This document shows, one piece after another, positions 19,296 through 27,721 of a DNA stretch of 27,721 bases. Origin of the DNA: Phoronis ovalis (taxonomy: Eukaryota; Phoronida; Phoronidae); the NCBI GenBank assembly GCA_028565635.1, contig JAOXYB010041282.1, forward strand, positions 1 to 27,721. The letters run 5' to 3'. How positions within the stretch are numbered: the first letter of the stretch is position 1; every line of letters starts with the position of its first letter. The position numbers and the translations under genes are program-made. Below the pieces are notes generated by a model, which saw only the letters and a list, made by a program, of their open reading frames with translations, had not been told where the DNA came from and did not search any database.

Positions 19296-21723
19296 GTAAG
19301 TAAAGAATCAGTAACCCTACCAGCGACTTGTAAATAGGATCATTTCAACCGCTTTCTAGTTCCCTCTTCCCCATGGGAATATTTGAGGGCTGTAGGGGGG
19401 GGGTATCGCGAGCAGCGAGCATTTGGTCTGTTCAGTGTGAGCAGCGAGCATTGTCTTTTGGCGAACATTATTTTGCATAATTTAGTGTACTATTTTGGGT
19501 TTTGGCGACGTTTTTTGTTTTTTTTTGGTTATATATTTTTGGCGACCGTTATCTTTTCGGGAACCGTTTTTTTTTTTTTTGGTTGTCAATTGCATTGCTG
19601 ATTTTTAAGTGCGAGCATTGTACCTTGGGAGGTACCCCCTACTCCCCTCATATTTGGTCTACATCACCATTCATTCAATGTAAAAATAAATCATTTTGTA
19701 TTTATTCTGTAAATTTGAAAACAATTTTTCCTAAACCCTTTATAAATTGGAAAATATGACATTTTTGCCAGAATATAATTATAAACGAACTTATTTTTTT
19801 TGAGAAAAAGTTATTTTACCCGAGGCTAACGCTTTAACTCACATTTTCTCCAAACATTCATTCCCTGGTGACTCTAACAAGAAAGGGTGGTATTACATGT
19901 ACAGGCCTACCTAACCAGCGTAGACTCGAACCGTCAATACGCGTTCGCGCACCTGTTTCCTACACGCGAGCCCCTTTTCTGGGTTTCGCACCGAAATTCT
20001 TGCTACTCGAACCATCGTTTCCGTAGACTCGTACAAGTTGCCAGAAACTCGTACAGATTTCCGGTGACTCGAACAGCAGGTCCGGGCCTCCCGAAATCTG
20101 TTCGAGTTTCTGGCAACTTGCGCGAGACGGAGTCTACGGAAACGACTGTTCGAGTAGCAGGAATTTCGGTGCGAAACCTGGAAAAGGGATCGAATGGTAG
20201 GAAACAGATGCGCGAGTGCGGATTGACGGTTCGAGTCTACCTTGGTTAGGTAGGCCTGATGTATGTAAAGCTGGTCTTACATAAACTCCCACACAAAATT
20301 AATGGGTACTATTATGCATTGTGCGAACTAAGGAGATACTATAAAACACAATGAGAAAAATTTAAAAAGTTGTTTGACCTGTTGATATGGGATAACCACT
20401 ACGTCAGCTGATTTCAATTCACAGCGAAAGCATATTGGTGATCCTGTACAAACAGTAGGTATTTTACGGCGACCTTGTAAAGGTAAACGTAGGTGACTGC
20501 TCTATCACCTATACCTTGAAATTCACCATGAATACGGTCAGGTGTTTCCTTTCAAACCACCTTGCTAATTTTGTTTGTAAAATGTAAACAAAATATACGA
20601 TTAGTAAAAGCGAGAATGAGAAAATAATCATTAACATTTTTTTTCTCAGATACTCATAGTTCCACCTTCACTGATGTCGCTGTGCCCCCAGTTCCAATAG
20701 CCCAGCATACAACAGAATCAGTACCTGCATGTCATACCATGACAACAGTTTTGCCGATGAGGCCAGAACCCGTAACTCCAATAAATACGGATGCGTCGCC
20801 GTATTGCTGTACAGCAACCTATTGCGTATACACGCCCAACTACAGGATCGGAGACACGTCAGAAATATCAGGTAACCATATATAACAAAGGTTTTACTTG
20901 TACAAGTAAATATATATTTTTTGATATTATCTTATCGAATTCGTAGCTTCGTGTGTTATACGTCAATTTAGTTAGAATTCAAGAACAAATCTGTATTCTA
21001 GGCGAGCCAAAACAGAGACAGGATACAATAACTTCCAATTTTTCCCGAACCGAAGTTCAATAACCATCCGGTAGTATTAATTGGTAGAACCCAATGGCCG
21101 GGTTACGCAATTCCTCGTCAAACATCGTTTTACAGTTTTTTACATTTAATTTAAATTAATTTTAGACACAAGTCAAACCAACAGGACAAGAAAAAGATCG
21201 TGGTCTCGTGCCGTTTTCTCAAACCTGCAGAGAAAGGGTTTAGAAAAACGTTTTGAAATTCAAAAATATGTTACTAAACCAGATCGCCGTCAACTGGCAG
21301 CCATGTTGGGACTAACAGACGCACAGGTACATATTCAACACATCGCATGCACAAAAACTTAAGTGTAAATATTCTTACTAAATATTTTATTCCCCTGCCA
21401 TTATGCTTTCTTAGACGTTTACATGGTGCTTTCCCATGTTTGATATAAATTATTTTTGTATTTCCATTTTCGACTAAACAAACACACGTGATTTGCATGG
21501 ACAATTTTATTACTTCTATTCTAAGAATACTGGATGAAACATGTTTTTCTATCATAGAAAAAAAAGATGATTTGGCAATTTTCTGTTATTATATATATAT
21601 TGATTGATAAAGTTAACTTTTCAGGTAAAAGTTTGGTTCCAAAATCGACGAATGAAATGGCGACACAATAAAGAAACAGAAAAATTGCAAGAAAAAAAGA
21701 AATCGGTAAAGCTACATGTGTAA
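18863..21723 (+). CDS. HLX: H2.0-like homeobox transcription factor HLX (4 coding exons, 304 aa)
   Basis: Nuclear DNA-binding factor of the H2.0/HLX family. Coding exons: 18863-19295, 20650-20871, 21166-21326, 21625-21723, all GT-AG and in phase (915 nt with stop). Residues 135-141 (FGIHRIL) form the Eh1 motif, which recruits Groucho-type co-repressors in this family. The homeodomain is 229-288, with [20 protein letters not shown] in helix 1 and [16 protein letters not shown] in helix 3, nearly as in vertebrate HLX. An intron splits it between homeodomain residues 44 and 45. The start at 18863 follows an apparent UTR acceptor; an in-frame ATG at 18800 would lie in that intron. The protein is shorter than vertebrate HLX, with little after the homeodomain. 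Identification is firm; the target genes are unknown. Confidence 0.95.
19380..19620. repeat. Low-complexity GCGAGCA / GGCGA and T-rich stretch in HLX intron 1
   Basis: Repeated GCAGCGAGCATT units (from about 19411), then TTTTGGCGA-like units separated by long T-runs. The open frames through it are made by these simple repeats and do not look coding. Confidence 0.5.
19902..20258. mobile_element. Foldback MITE-like element in HLX intron 1 (357 bp)
   Basis: The whole element is one long imperfect inverted repeat. The ends read CAGGCCTACCTAACC and its reverse complement; the arms run about 170 bp with a short central loop. The 5-bp sequence ATGTA flanks it on both sides (19897-19901 and 20259-20263), consistent with a target-site duplication. 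Inside, ACTCG(A/T)AC recurs at roughly 20-bp steps from about 20004 to 20065. It is much richer in GC and CpG than the flanks. It encodes no transposase, so it is probably non-autonomous. The superfamily cannot be assigned. Confidence 0.8.
20650..20871 (+). CDS. HLX: HLX exon 2: linker
   Basis: Residues 145-218, a Pro/Thr-rich linker between Eh1 and the homeodomain with no known fold. The acceptor follows a long T-run (TTTTCTCAG), and the donor is G|GTAACC. The 222-nt length keeps phase 1 on both sides, which joins the flanking HLX exons exactly. Confidence 0.85.
21166..21326 (+). CDS. HLX: HLX exon 3: homeodomain residues 1-44
   Basis: Residues 219-272. Basic lead-in RTRKR, then homeodomain helices 1 and 2 and the turn LGLTDAQ. 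The donor is CAG|GTACAT in phase 0. Confidence 0.95.
21625..21723 (+). CDS. HLX: HLX exon 4: recognition helix and C-terminus
   Basis: Residues 273-304 and the TAA stop. The recognition helix [16 protein letters not shown] is followed by a short Lys/Glu-rich tail. A possible donor at 21706 (TCG|GTAAAG, phase 0) could splice to a further exon and lengthen the C-terminus. No such exon was recognised, and a poly(A) signal 115 nt on supports ending here. Confidence 0.88.
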   Translation, partial: VKVWFQNRRMKWRHNKETEKLQEKKKSVKLHV

Positions 21724-21837
21724 AATAACGGACACATACAAAACTGTAGACAAAGCACTGAATGAATCCTTTACTATGAATGATTGGAAGAATGCAATGA
21801 TGTATTACTTACGGGATCATGCATCTTATTGAAACGC

Positions 21838-21843
21838 AATAAA
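21838..21843 (+). terminator. HLX: HLX poly(A) signal
   Basis: AATAAA about 115 nt after the HLX stop, on the coding strand and before any other gene. Confidence 0.55.
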
Positions 21844-24835
21844 CTTGAATGACTTTAACTCAAATCTAATAAAAATGTATAGCGCAAACTAAAAAGTAGA
21901 ACTCAAATACTTGCGATAACCTTGCTTAGCAGTTTTAGATCTTTTTAACTACCTAAATATTTGTCTTCAAAGTGACATCGGCGGGGACAGTACATAAAAC
22001 AACTGGTTTCAAATTTTTTTGAAGGAATATTTATTGAAAGCAAAACGTGTGTTTTGCCACTTCCCATGTATAACCTGCCGTTACACTTACTTTTGTCAAC
22101 AAACTGGATGAAAAAGTGGGCGGAGCTAAGAGAGATTTTGATCATATTTTACTTCAATTGCACTTTTGAAAAAAAAAATGAACTATTCGATTATTCTACA
22201 GTAGTCGTTTCCAGTTTACAAAAAAGTAAATTCAGATAGAAAAAACTAAAAGGGTCTATGGAGTGGTCGCAAATATTTGAATTCTACCTTAAGGCATACG
22301 GCATAGCTTTGCGGAAGTAAATTTAAAACCAGACGGTGTACATATAGCAAGTAAAATTATTTGTAAAAAGTATTTTGTAACATTACTGTACAAATGTATA
22401 AAAGATCATGTGTATATTTATTTACTTTGCAAATTAATCATGGTCACAAATGCTCAACAAAATACAAATACACTAGGAAAAAGATAACTTTCCCACAACA
22501 AAACCCAGTACTTCCCATGAACTTTACTACTGTGTTTAGATGTTTCATTTAACACTTCCTTGACTTGAAAAGAAGTTATAAAGACAGTAGGAGATTAATT
22601 GATGACCTCTTGCCATAGCTTAGTCAAAAACTGCGTAGTCCCCTATACTAGGGGTAGGTCTTAATGTTACGATCTGAAAGATTTTGGACTGTTAGCGGAT
22701 GGCAAGCAAATAGGACTATAAAAGTTTTGCTTTAATTCTGAAAACAATCCATTCCTTCTTCGCGTTGCGTATCGTGATACGAAAAACTGAATTGCAATTA
22801 AAATAAAAAACAGCAAGTCGACCTGCGAGGCAAAACGATAAAAATGGTATATAGTGTAAAATAATCCAATAAAACTACACATGCACATTGTATGTAAACA
22901 AAATAAATTCTTGAAGGTTTTTGCTGTTGGAGGAGGCGAAAAACTAACGGTAAATCATCCGGAAAAGGCGCTCTTCCCGGGGTCGGTATTCGACATGTAC
23001 CGTTACACGTCTGTCATCGGCTTATAACTCTCATTAGAAACATGAGCCAGAAATAATAGATTTATTTACACTTTGCTATTCGACGTTGGGTAATTATTTA
23101 GTCATAAGCCTACCACAGCATATGACCGCAAATGTAATCCATTTATCTTGAATTTTAATTCAAGCGTTAAACAGTTAATATCACAGAACTGACAGTGGAT
23201 TAATGACCGAATAACAAGTAGCTGCAACAATAATTTTCCATTCACAGCTGTTTTCGCTTTGCAACATTTCAAAACCATTCAAGATTTACCTGTGCAGCAG
23301 CATGATGACGAGTACTAGCACAACAATTCAATAAAACCCTGTACACTGTATACAAATAGGTGTGAAGCGGCGAGATATCTCTCGAAGTAAGCATACATGT
23401 ACTAGTTATTAAACGATGGCAATATGTACAAATATCCACCTGGCCAAGTACATGGTGATACAACCGTTCCGCGTTATTTACATCTTAACATATAAAAGCT
23501 GTGTGGGCTAGAATGAGGTTAACCAACTGGCTGAAAATGTAGATTTTACCACTTCTTAGTACAATTAAAACATAACGTTGTGAATGCAACAGTATATATC
23601 CAGCACACATCATATCATTGTTGATTAGGGGTTTATATTTATTACTTGTATTCACTGTATAATATGCACTGTAGACTGTAGCATACACTGTCTTGCATCT
23701 TGCACATGTAATTCAAGGGTAGAGTGCCTATTATAACTGTAAATATATTTTTTTATATGTATCCAGATACTAAATTAACATTAAATAACATATGACTCGT
23801 AAAATATACAATTTATTACTTATAAACATAGGCAAGGGCCTACAAGTTGTAAAACAACAGGATTAATATAGAACATCAGAACCAAGCAAAAAGGGAAAAG
23901 GCAATCATTGTTCTTATCAACGACACCTATTAGAACATAGAGGCTAGTCTTCAAAAATCAATCAACGACATAGACTAAAGCACAGAATGGACATTAGCAA
24001 TTCATGTCTTTATTAATAAACAATTCCACTAATTACTAAAGATTCCACTATCAAAACCTACAGTCAGGAGTCGCTGCTTGCAAACGGCCCATGAGGTATT
24101 ATCTCGAGATTTAAACAGCGCAGTGCAAATTACTTGCTGTCACATTGGTTTTTTAATTGAAGTGTTGAAGGAGCTTCCATCGGGTGTTTCGGCCTGAAGG
24201 ATTTACGATTATCTTTTTTTAGCATCTCTATATGTTTATGGAATAAAAAGTTGATAATAGTCGGTGTAGCGCTCCAAGGAACAAATCCAAACTGACAAAA
24301 AACATTCCTGTTACCAATTACCATCTGCGTATACAACTTGGCTATGATTAGATGGAATCGATGACAAATTACATCGATAACAATAATCACTTAACACGTT
24401 TTAAACTGCTTTCAATTATTAAGTGACTCTAGAATGTTCGTGTCTGGAAGTATCTTTAATACAGTGTTACAGGTACCGCACAATCTATAAAAAAACGCAT
24501 CATTATTGCTTAATTTTTGAAAATTAAACAAAAAAACATCGTTTCCAATATCCTTTTGAGTTCGCACTCCGCTATCTACAATATACTTTTAACTGAATTA
24601 CGTGCTACCAGTGGTTTCCATCATTACAATTTTGATATGACATCAAATCAACATTCTAGTTGATATAATTCATGGTATTTATCAAGATTATCAAAACTAT
24701 GCAATAATTAAATAAGCGGCTCATTTCACCAAGCAGCAAAAAGCTTCGTTACAATTGCCGTCACTGTAATAAAACTTCCTTAAAATCAATAACGAAGATG
24801 ACATTCGCCATTAATGTTAACACTGAGGTGTAATT
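21844..24835. other. No supported gene
   Basis: 3 kb of AT-rich DNA downstream of HLX. Open frames at 22667-22888, 23269-23463, 23485-23688 and 24130-24390 (all minus strand) show no domain, signal peptide or splice context. I see no RNA gene and no clear repeat. Confidence 0.5.
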
Positions 24836-25400
24836 ATCAAAAAAACTTGGTGGAGGTGTAAGGCCCAAGGTAAAAAACCCATACCCCATGATAAAACCTG
24901 TATACTAAATAATACCCCATGATAAAAATTTATTTGCAAAAACATCCCTAGAATGTAAACACACAAATGTAAACCCTATGGCAAAAACAGTAAACAAAAT
25001 CCTAAAATTTACATAAAAAATGCTGCACCATGCGGGTAAATAATCATTTATTCAACCGCGTGGTTGAAATTTAGTTGCAAAGCACACATAAAAAAGAAAT
25101 CGCATAGTAAAAGTGGAGACTGGTAAAAGATCGAGGACCTATTGGGCGGCACATACAATCACTATGAATGGCAGTACCCCCTGGGATGTTAACATGGCCA
25201 ATTGAAAAACACTCGAATTAAGATGGATCGTAATCTAAACCTAGATTATATGTACTTTGAATTGGCAGAAAAAACTGATCTACATTGATCTGGCGGGGCA
25301 TATGATGGGGTAAAAGTGGGCTGCACAACCTCAAATGTGTGGTGATACAAAAAACTCTTGAGTTTAAGTGTGGGCAAACGCCAACTTTCAACCACTCAAG
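24836..25400. repeat. Second copy of the CATGG-type dispersed repeat
   Basis: AACTTGGTGGAGGTGTAAGG and CCCAAGGTAAAAAACCC are the reverse complement of the element end near 660-700. CCCCATGATAAAA units and TAAATAATCATTTATT (also near 520) follow. The part after about 25140 shares CGGCACAT- and AGTACCCC-type segments with 125-170. The outer limit is uncertain. Confidence 0.6.
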
Positions 25401-26219
25401 TGTAAATATCTAATTTAACTGGTAACTACCAGAAGGGAATATATTTGTCTCTGCACCAATAACACTTACTTTTTTTAAATATTAAATAAAAACACTGCGA
25501 GCAACGTAACCTCTACATGCAAGTACTGGTCATTAAATCCAAAATTAGATTTTAATGTAAGTTATAAAAGGCCGGATACCGGACACTTGTTGACAACCAG
25601 GTAGAGGACGCTACGCTATATCTAATTTTGAATCCGCGTAATCTTCTATGGGAAATCTATGTTTCATGACAGATAAAAAATCGAATTTTAGCGATAACTT
25701 CTGGAAAAACAAAAAAAATCTCCAGAACAGTTATATCAAAGTCAAAACGGCAAAGAGACCTAAAGTGAATGGTCTGCTTTAAATTTTCCAAATACACAGT
25801 TTCCTGCAAAACAATGTTTAAAAACGTAAAAACGTGGACATTTATTTAACATGGTAAAACATCAATTTCGTATTTTTCTCACCAGATGGGTTTTGCAATT
25901 TAAATGGTGAGAAAGCTGCCTTATTGTATAAAATTCCACCTAGTATTTTTAACATTTTTTGGGAAATACTATGTACAGGAAAATAATAAATTGACTTTTG
26001 CGCATTAGCTATCTTGTTTTCACTTTGATGTAGGTGTTTTGGAGGTAGGTTTTTCTTTACTAAATTTATAGGAAAAATTCGATTCATTACGAAGGGAACA
26101 GCAGTAACAAGTGCTTACAATCTGTTTCATTCCATAAACTAGATAGCCTTTTAGCAAAGGCAGGGTTGCTCATATTGGCTTTTATGAACGTTAAATGACC
26201 TTCAAATTACCTTTCAACA
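25401..26219. other. No supported gene
   Basis: AT-rich and without recognised features. A minus-strand open frame at 25842-26087 (81 aa) has no domain. The last 80 bases (AGCCTTTTAGCAAAGGCAGG) already belong to the repeat cluster that follows, because a similar segment recurs near 26753. Confidence 0.45.
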
Positions 26220-26365
26220 TCATTTTTAGAATTTTGACCTTTGACCCCTAATTGACCTTTTGACCCCAAGGTCAGCAATGGCCTACCCTGGGGATGTCAA
26301 ACCTCAAATATCACGTCCTTATAAACTACAACAGACTTCGAGATATGGCTTAGTGAATTTTGGAC
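26220..26365 (+). repeat. DR1-bearing dispersed repeat, copy 1
   Basis: Contains TGACCTTTGACCC (26235-26247), a direct repeat of the nuclear-receptor half-site with one spacer base. A second TGACCT/TGACCC pair with two spacer bases follows, then CAAGGTCAGCAATGGCC and, near the end, TTCGAGATATGGCTT. Copies 2 and 3 keep the same order. Confidence 0.7.
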
Positions 26366-26464
26366 GATCAATAAATTAATTGAAAACAAGCCAAAAAATA
26401 AAAAAAACACCTTTTAGTACTGAAATATTTCAAAGTCATCAAAATTACTTTGTCGTAACTTAAC

Positions 26465-26630
26465 ACCATCATTTTTGAACATTTTGATCAATTTTAAATA
26501 TTTGACCTTTGACCTTCAAATGACCTTTTGACCTCAAGGTTAACAATGGCCTACCCCAGGGATGTCATACATCAAGTATCAAGTTCCTAGCTGTAACCGT
26601 CTTCGAGATATAGCTTGCTGAAAATTGGAA
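26465..26630 (+). repeat. DR1-bearing dispersed repeat, copy 2
   Basis: TGACCTTTGACCT (26503-26515) is a perfect DR1 of TGACCT. It is followed by TGACCTTTTGACCTCAAGGT, AACAATGGCC and CTTCGAGATATAGCTTGCTG in the same order as copy 1. Confidence 0.7.
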
Positions 26631-26814
26631 GAAAAAGAAAAAAGAAATTGTACAAAACCAATAGGCTTGCTCCCTTATAGGAGCAACCCTATTAACATGC
26701 TTGTCAAACGAAATGTAAACTACGTGACGGTAGATATTTAAAACTAGATACAGCCTTTTAGTAAAAGCAGGATTACTGCAGTTTGCTCTTTTACAGTCTG
26801 AAGAAATGAAGCCG

Positions 26815-26838
26815 TTAGTGTTCCGTACGGAACACTAA
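26815..26838. repeat. 24-bp perfect palindrome
   Basis: Each strand reads TTAGTGTTCCGT followed by its exact reverse complement, with GTAC at the centre and no spacer. It lies between DR1 repeat copies 2 and 3. Confidence 0.8.
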
Positions 26839-26954
26839 AAGATGGATTTATCGGAGTCACCCACTTGAACAATTATGAATCTTCAAACTTGTATGACCAA
26901 CCGTTTTTGAATTTTGGCATATTCTCTCCATCGATAAAAGATGCCAAAATATAA

Positions 26955-27102
26955 AAATCTGAACATTTTGAACAATTTTAGAATTTTAACCGTTGACCTC
27001 TAAATAATATGTTAGCCTCAAGGTCAACAATGGCCCCATACTTCAAGTAATGTGCTCGAACCTCAGTCCGTTATCGAGATATGGCTTGCTGAAAGTTGGT
27101 AA
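26955..27102 (+). repeat. DR1-bearing dispersed repeat, copy 3 (decayed)
   Basis: The DR1 position reads TAACCGTTGACCT (26987-26999), so the first half-site is mutated. The CAAGGTCAACAATGGCC and TATCGAGATATGGCTTGCTG parts remain. Confidence 0.65.
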
Positions 27103-27349
27103 TAAAGAATGATGGAAAAAATGCACAAATCCAATAGGATAACTGCTAACAACAGCAATCCTAATAACAACGCACCTTTTCACTCGAAGCAAAAGCAAAT
27201 AACCCCAACCTAAACTGCTTCGTAAAATGCATAAAGTGACCCATTGAAAGTTAATTAATACAGCAGAGCCGTCAGACACTTTTTCAAAAGGGTGGTGCGT
27301 TTGTAGTAAATGATGTGCTTCGGACCAGTTCGCACGCCGTGAAGCTGCA

Positions 27350-27366
27350 TGCTGGGGGGGGGGGGG
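27350..27366. repeat. Homopolymer G run
   Basis: A run of about 14 G residues following GCATGCT. This is a likely place for assembly or sequencing length errors. A minus-strand open frame at 27043-27375 begins in it and is not credible. Confidence 0.7.
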
Positions 27367-27637
27367 GTCCAGCAAGGGTGTCCCCTTCCGTAATCGCCGT
27401 TTAAGAGCTACTTTTTTTAATGAATGTTATACAATGTATCCTCCATTTTGAGCATAAAATCATCTTTCTAAATTGACTATAAAATCGTAATTAGAACATT
27501 GTTTTAAAATATTATATGGTGCAAAATAAAAATTCAGTGTTGCATATAATGTAGAGACAATCAGTATGACATTTAAAAAAAAATTAGAATACATTTTGTT
27601 TGTCTGATCCTCGTGAATTAGACGGATAGATATAAAC

Positions 27638-27721
27638 AAGAGGCCTGCGGGTGCAGACAGATGCCCATCATATGATGTAGTTTCTGTAGTTGTAAAGCCA
27701 TCTTTGTATGTATAAGAGTTG
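27638..27721 (+). repeat. Possible edge of a bivalve-type dispersed repeat
   Basis: AAACAAGAGGCCTGCGGGTG resembles the start of the AACAAGAGGCC...-type repeats common in molluscan genomes, as I recall them. It runs off the window end, so neither boundary nor family can be confirmed. Confidence 0.3.

Noticed and set aside
20228-20238. tRNA or SINE signal (B-box-like GGTTCGAGTCT)
   Set aside because: No A-box or cloverleaf is visible, and the motif recurs inverted in the other hairpin arm, so it is part of the foldback element.
19887-20249. 120-aa plus-strand open frame in HLX intron 1
   Set aside because: It is produced by the GC-rich foldback element; the protein is a translation of the two hairpin arms with no domain.
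24130-24390. 86-aa minus-strand open frame
   Set aside because: Fairly protein-like C-terminal half, but no recognised motif, partner exon or transposase signature; insufficient to call.
1-27721. CRISPR array, operon or prokaryotic defence system
   Set aside because: Split genes, signal-peptide receptors and a homeobox gene show animal nuclear DNA; the tandem repeats lack unique spacers.

Overview
This is nuclear DNA of an invertebrate animal. It is AT-rich, its genes are split into short exons by GT-AG introns, and it carries diverged repeats and hairpin elements. Many C-type lectin and CCP (sushi) exons beside an HLX homeobox gene suggest a lophotrochozoan, most likely a bivalve mollusc. 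That taxon is an inference; the sequence does not prove it.

Three protein-coding genes can be assembled with consistent splice phases. Two lie in tandem on the minus strand, at 16646-12184 (659 aa, ten coding exons) and 10509-4054 (672 aa, twelve coding exons). Both encode the same type I membrane receptor: signal peptide, one long-form C-type lectin domain (CTLD), five CCP domains, one membrane helix and a cytoplasmic tail of about 160 residues. Exon lengths match almost exon for exon up to the membrane, so one gene arose by whole-gene duplication. The layout resembles a selectin without the EGF module. The tails have diverged in sequence and in intron number.

The third gene, on the plus strand at 18863-21723, is the H2.0-like homeobox gene HLX (304 aa, four coding exons plus a probable 5' UTR exon). 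It has an Eh1 repressor motif and a complete homeodomain split between homeodomain residues 44 and 45. HLX and the upstream lectin gene are head to head, about 1.9-2.2 kb apart.

Layout: 1-1375 holds tandem and dispersed CATGG-type repeats. 1376-4053 has no supported gene. 4054-10509 is receptor gene A. 10510-12183 is intergenic with a CTCF-like motif. 12184-16646 is receptor gene B. 16647-18566 is the shared upstream region. 18567-21843 is HLX, with a 357-bp hairpin transposon in its first coding intron. 21844-24835 is featureless. 24836-25400 holds a second CATGG-type repeat. 26220-27102 holds three copies of a repeat carrying nuclear-receptor-like DR1 sites, with a 24-bp perfect palindrome between copies. 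27640 to the end may be the edge of another dispersed repeat.

The two receptors would sit at the cell surface and bind glycans through the CTLD and other ligands through the CCP stalk. HLX is a nuclear transcription factor. A functional link between HLX and the receptors is only suggested by adjacency.
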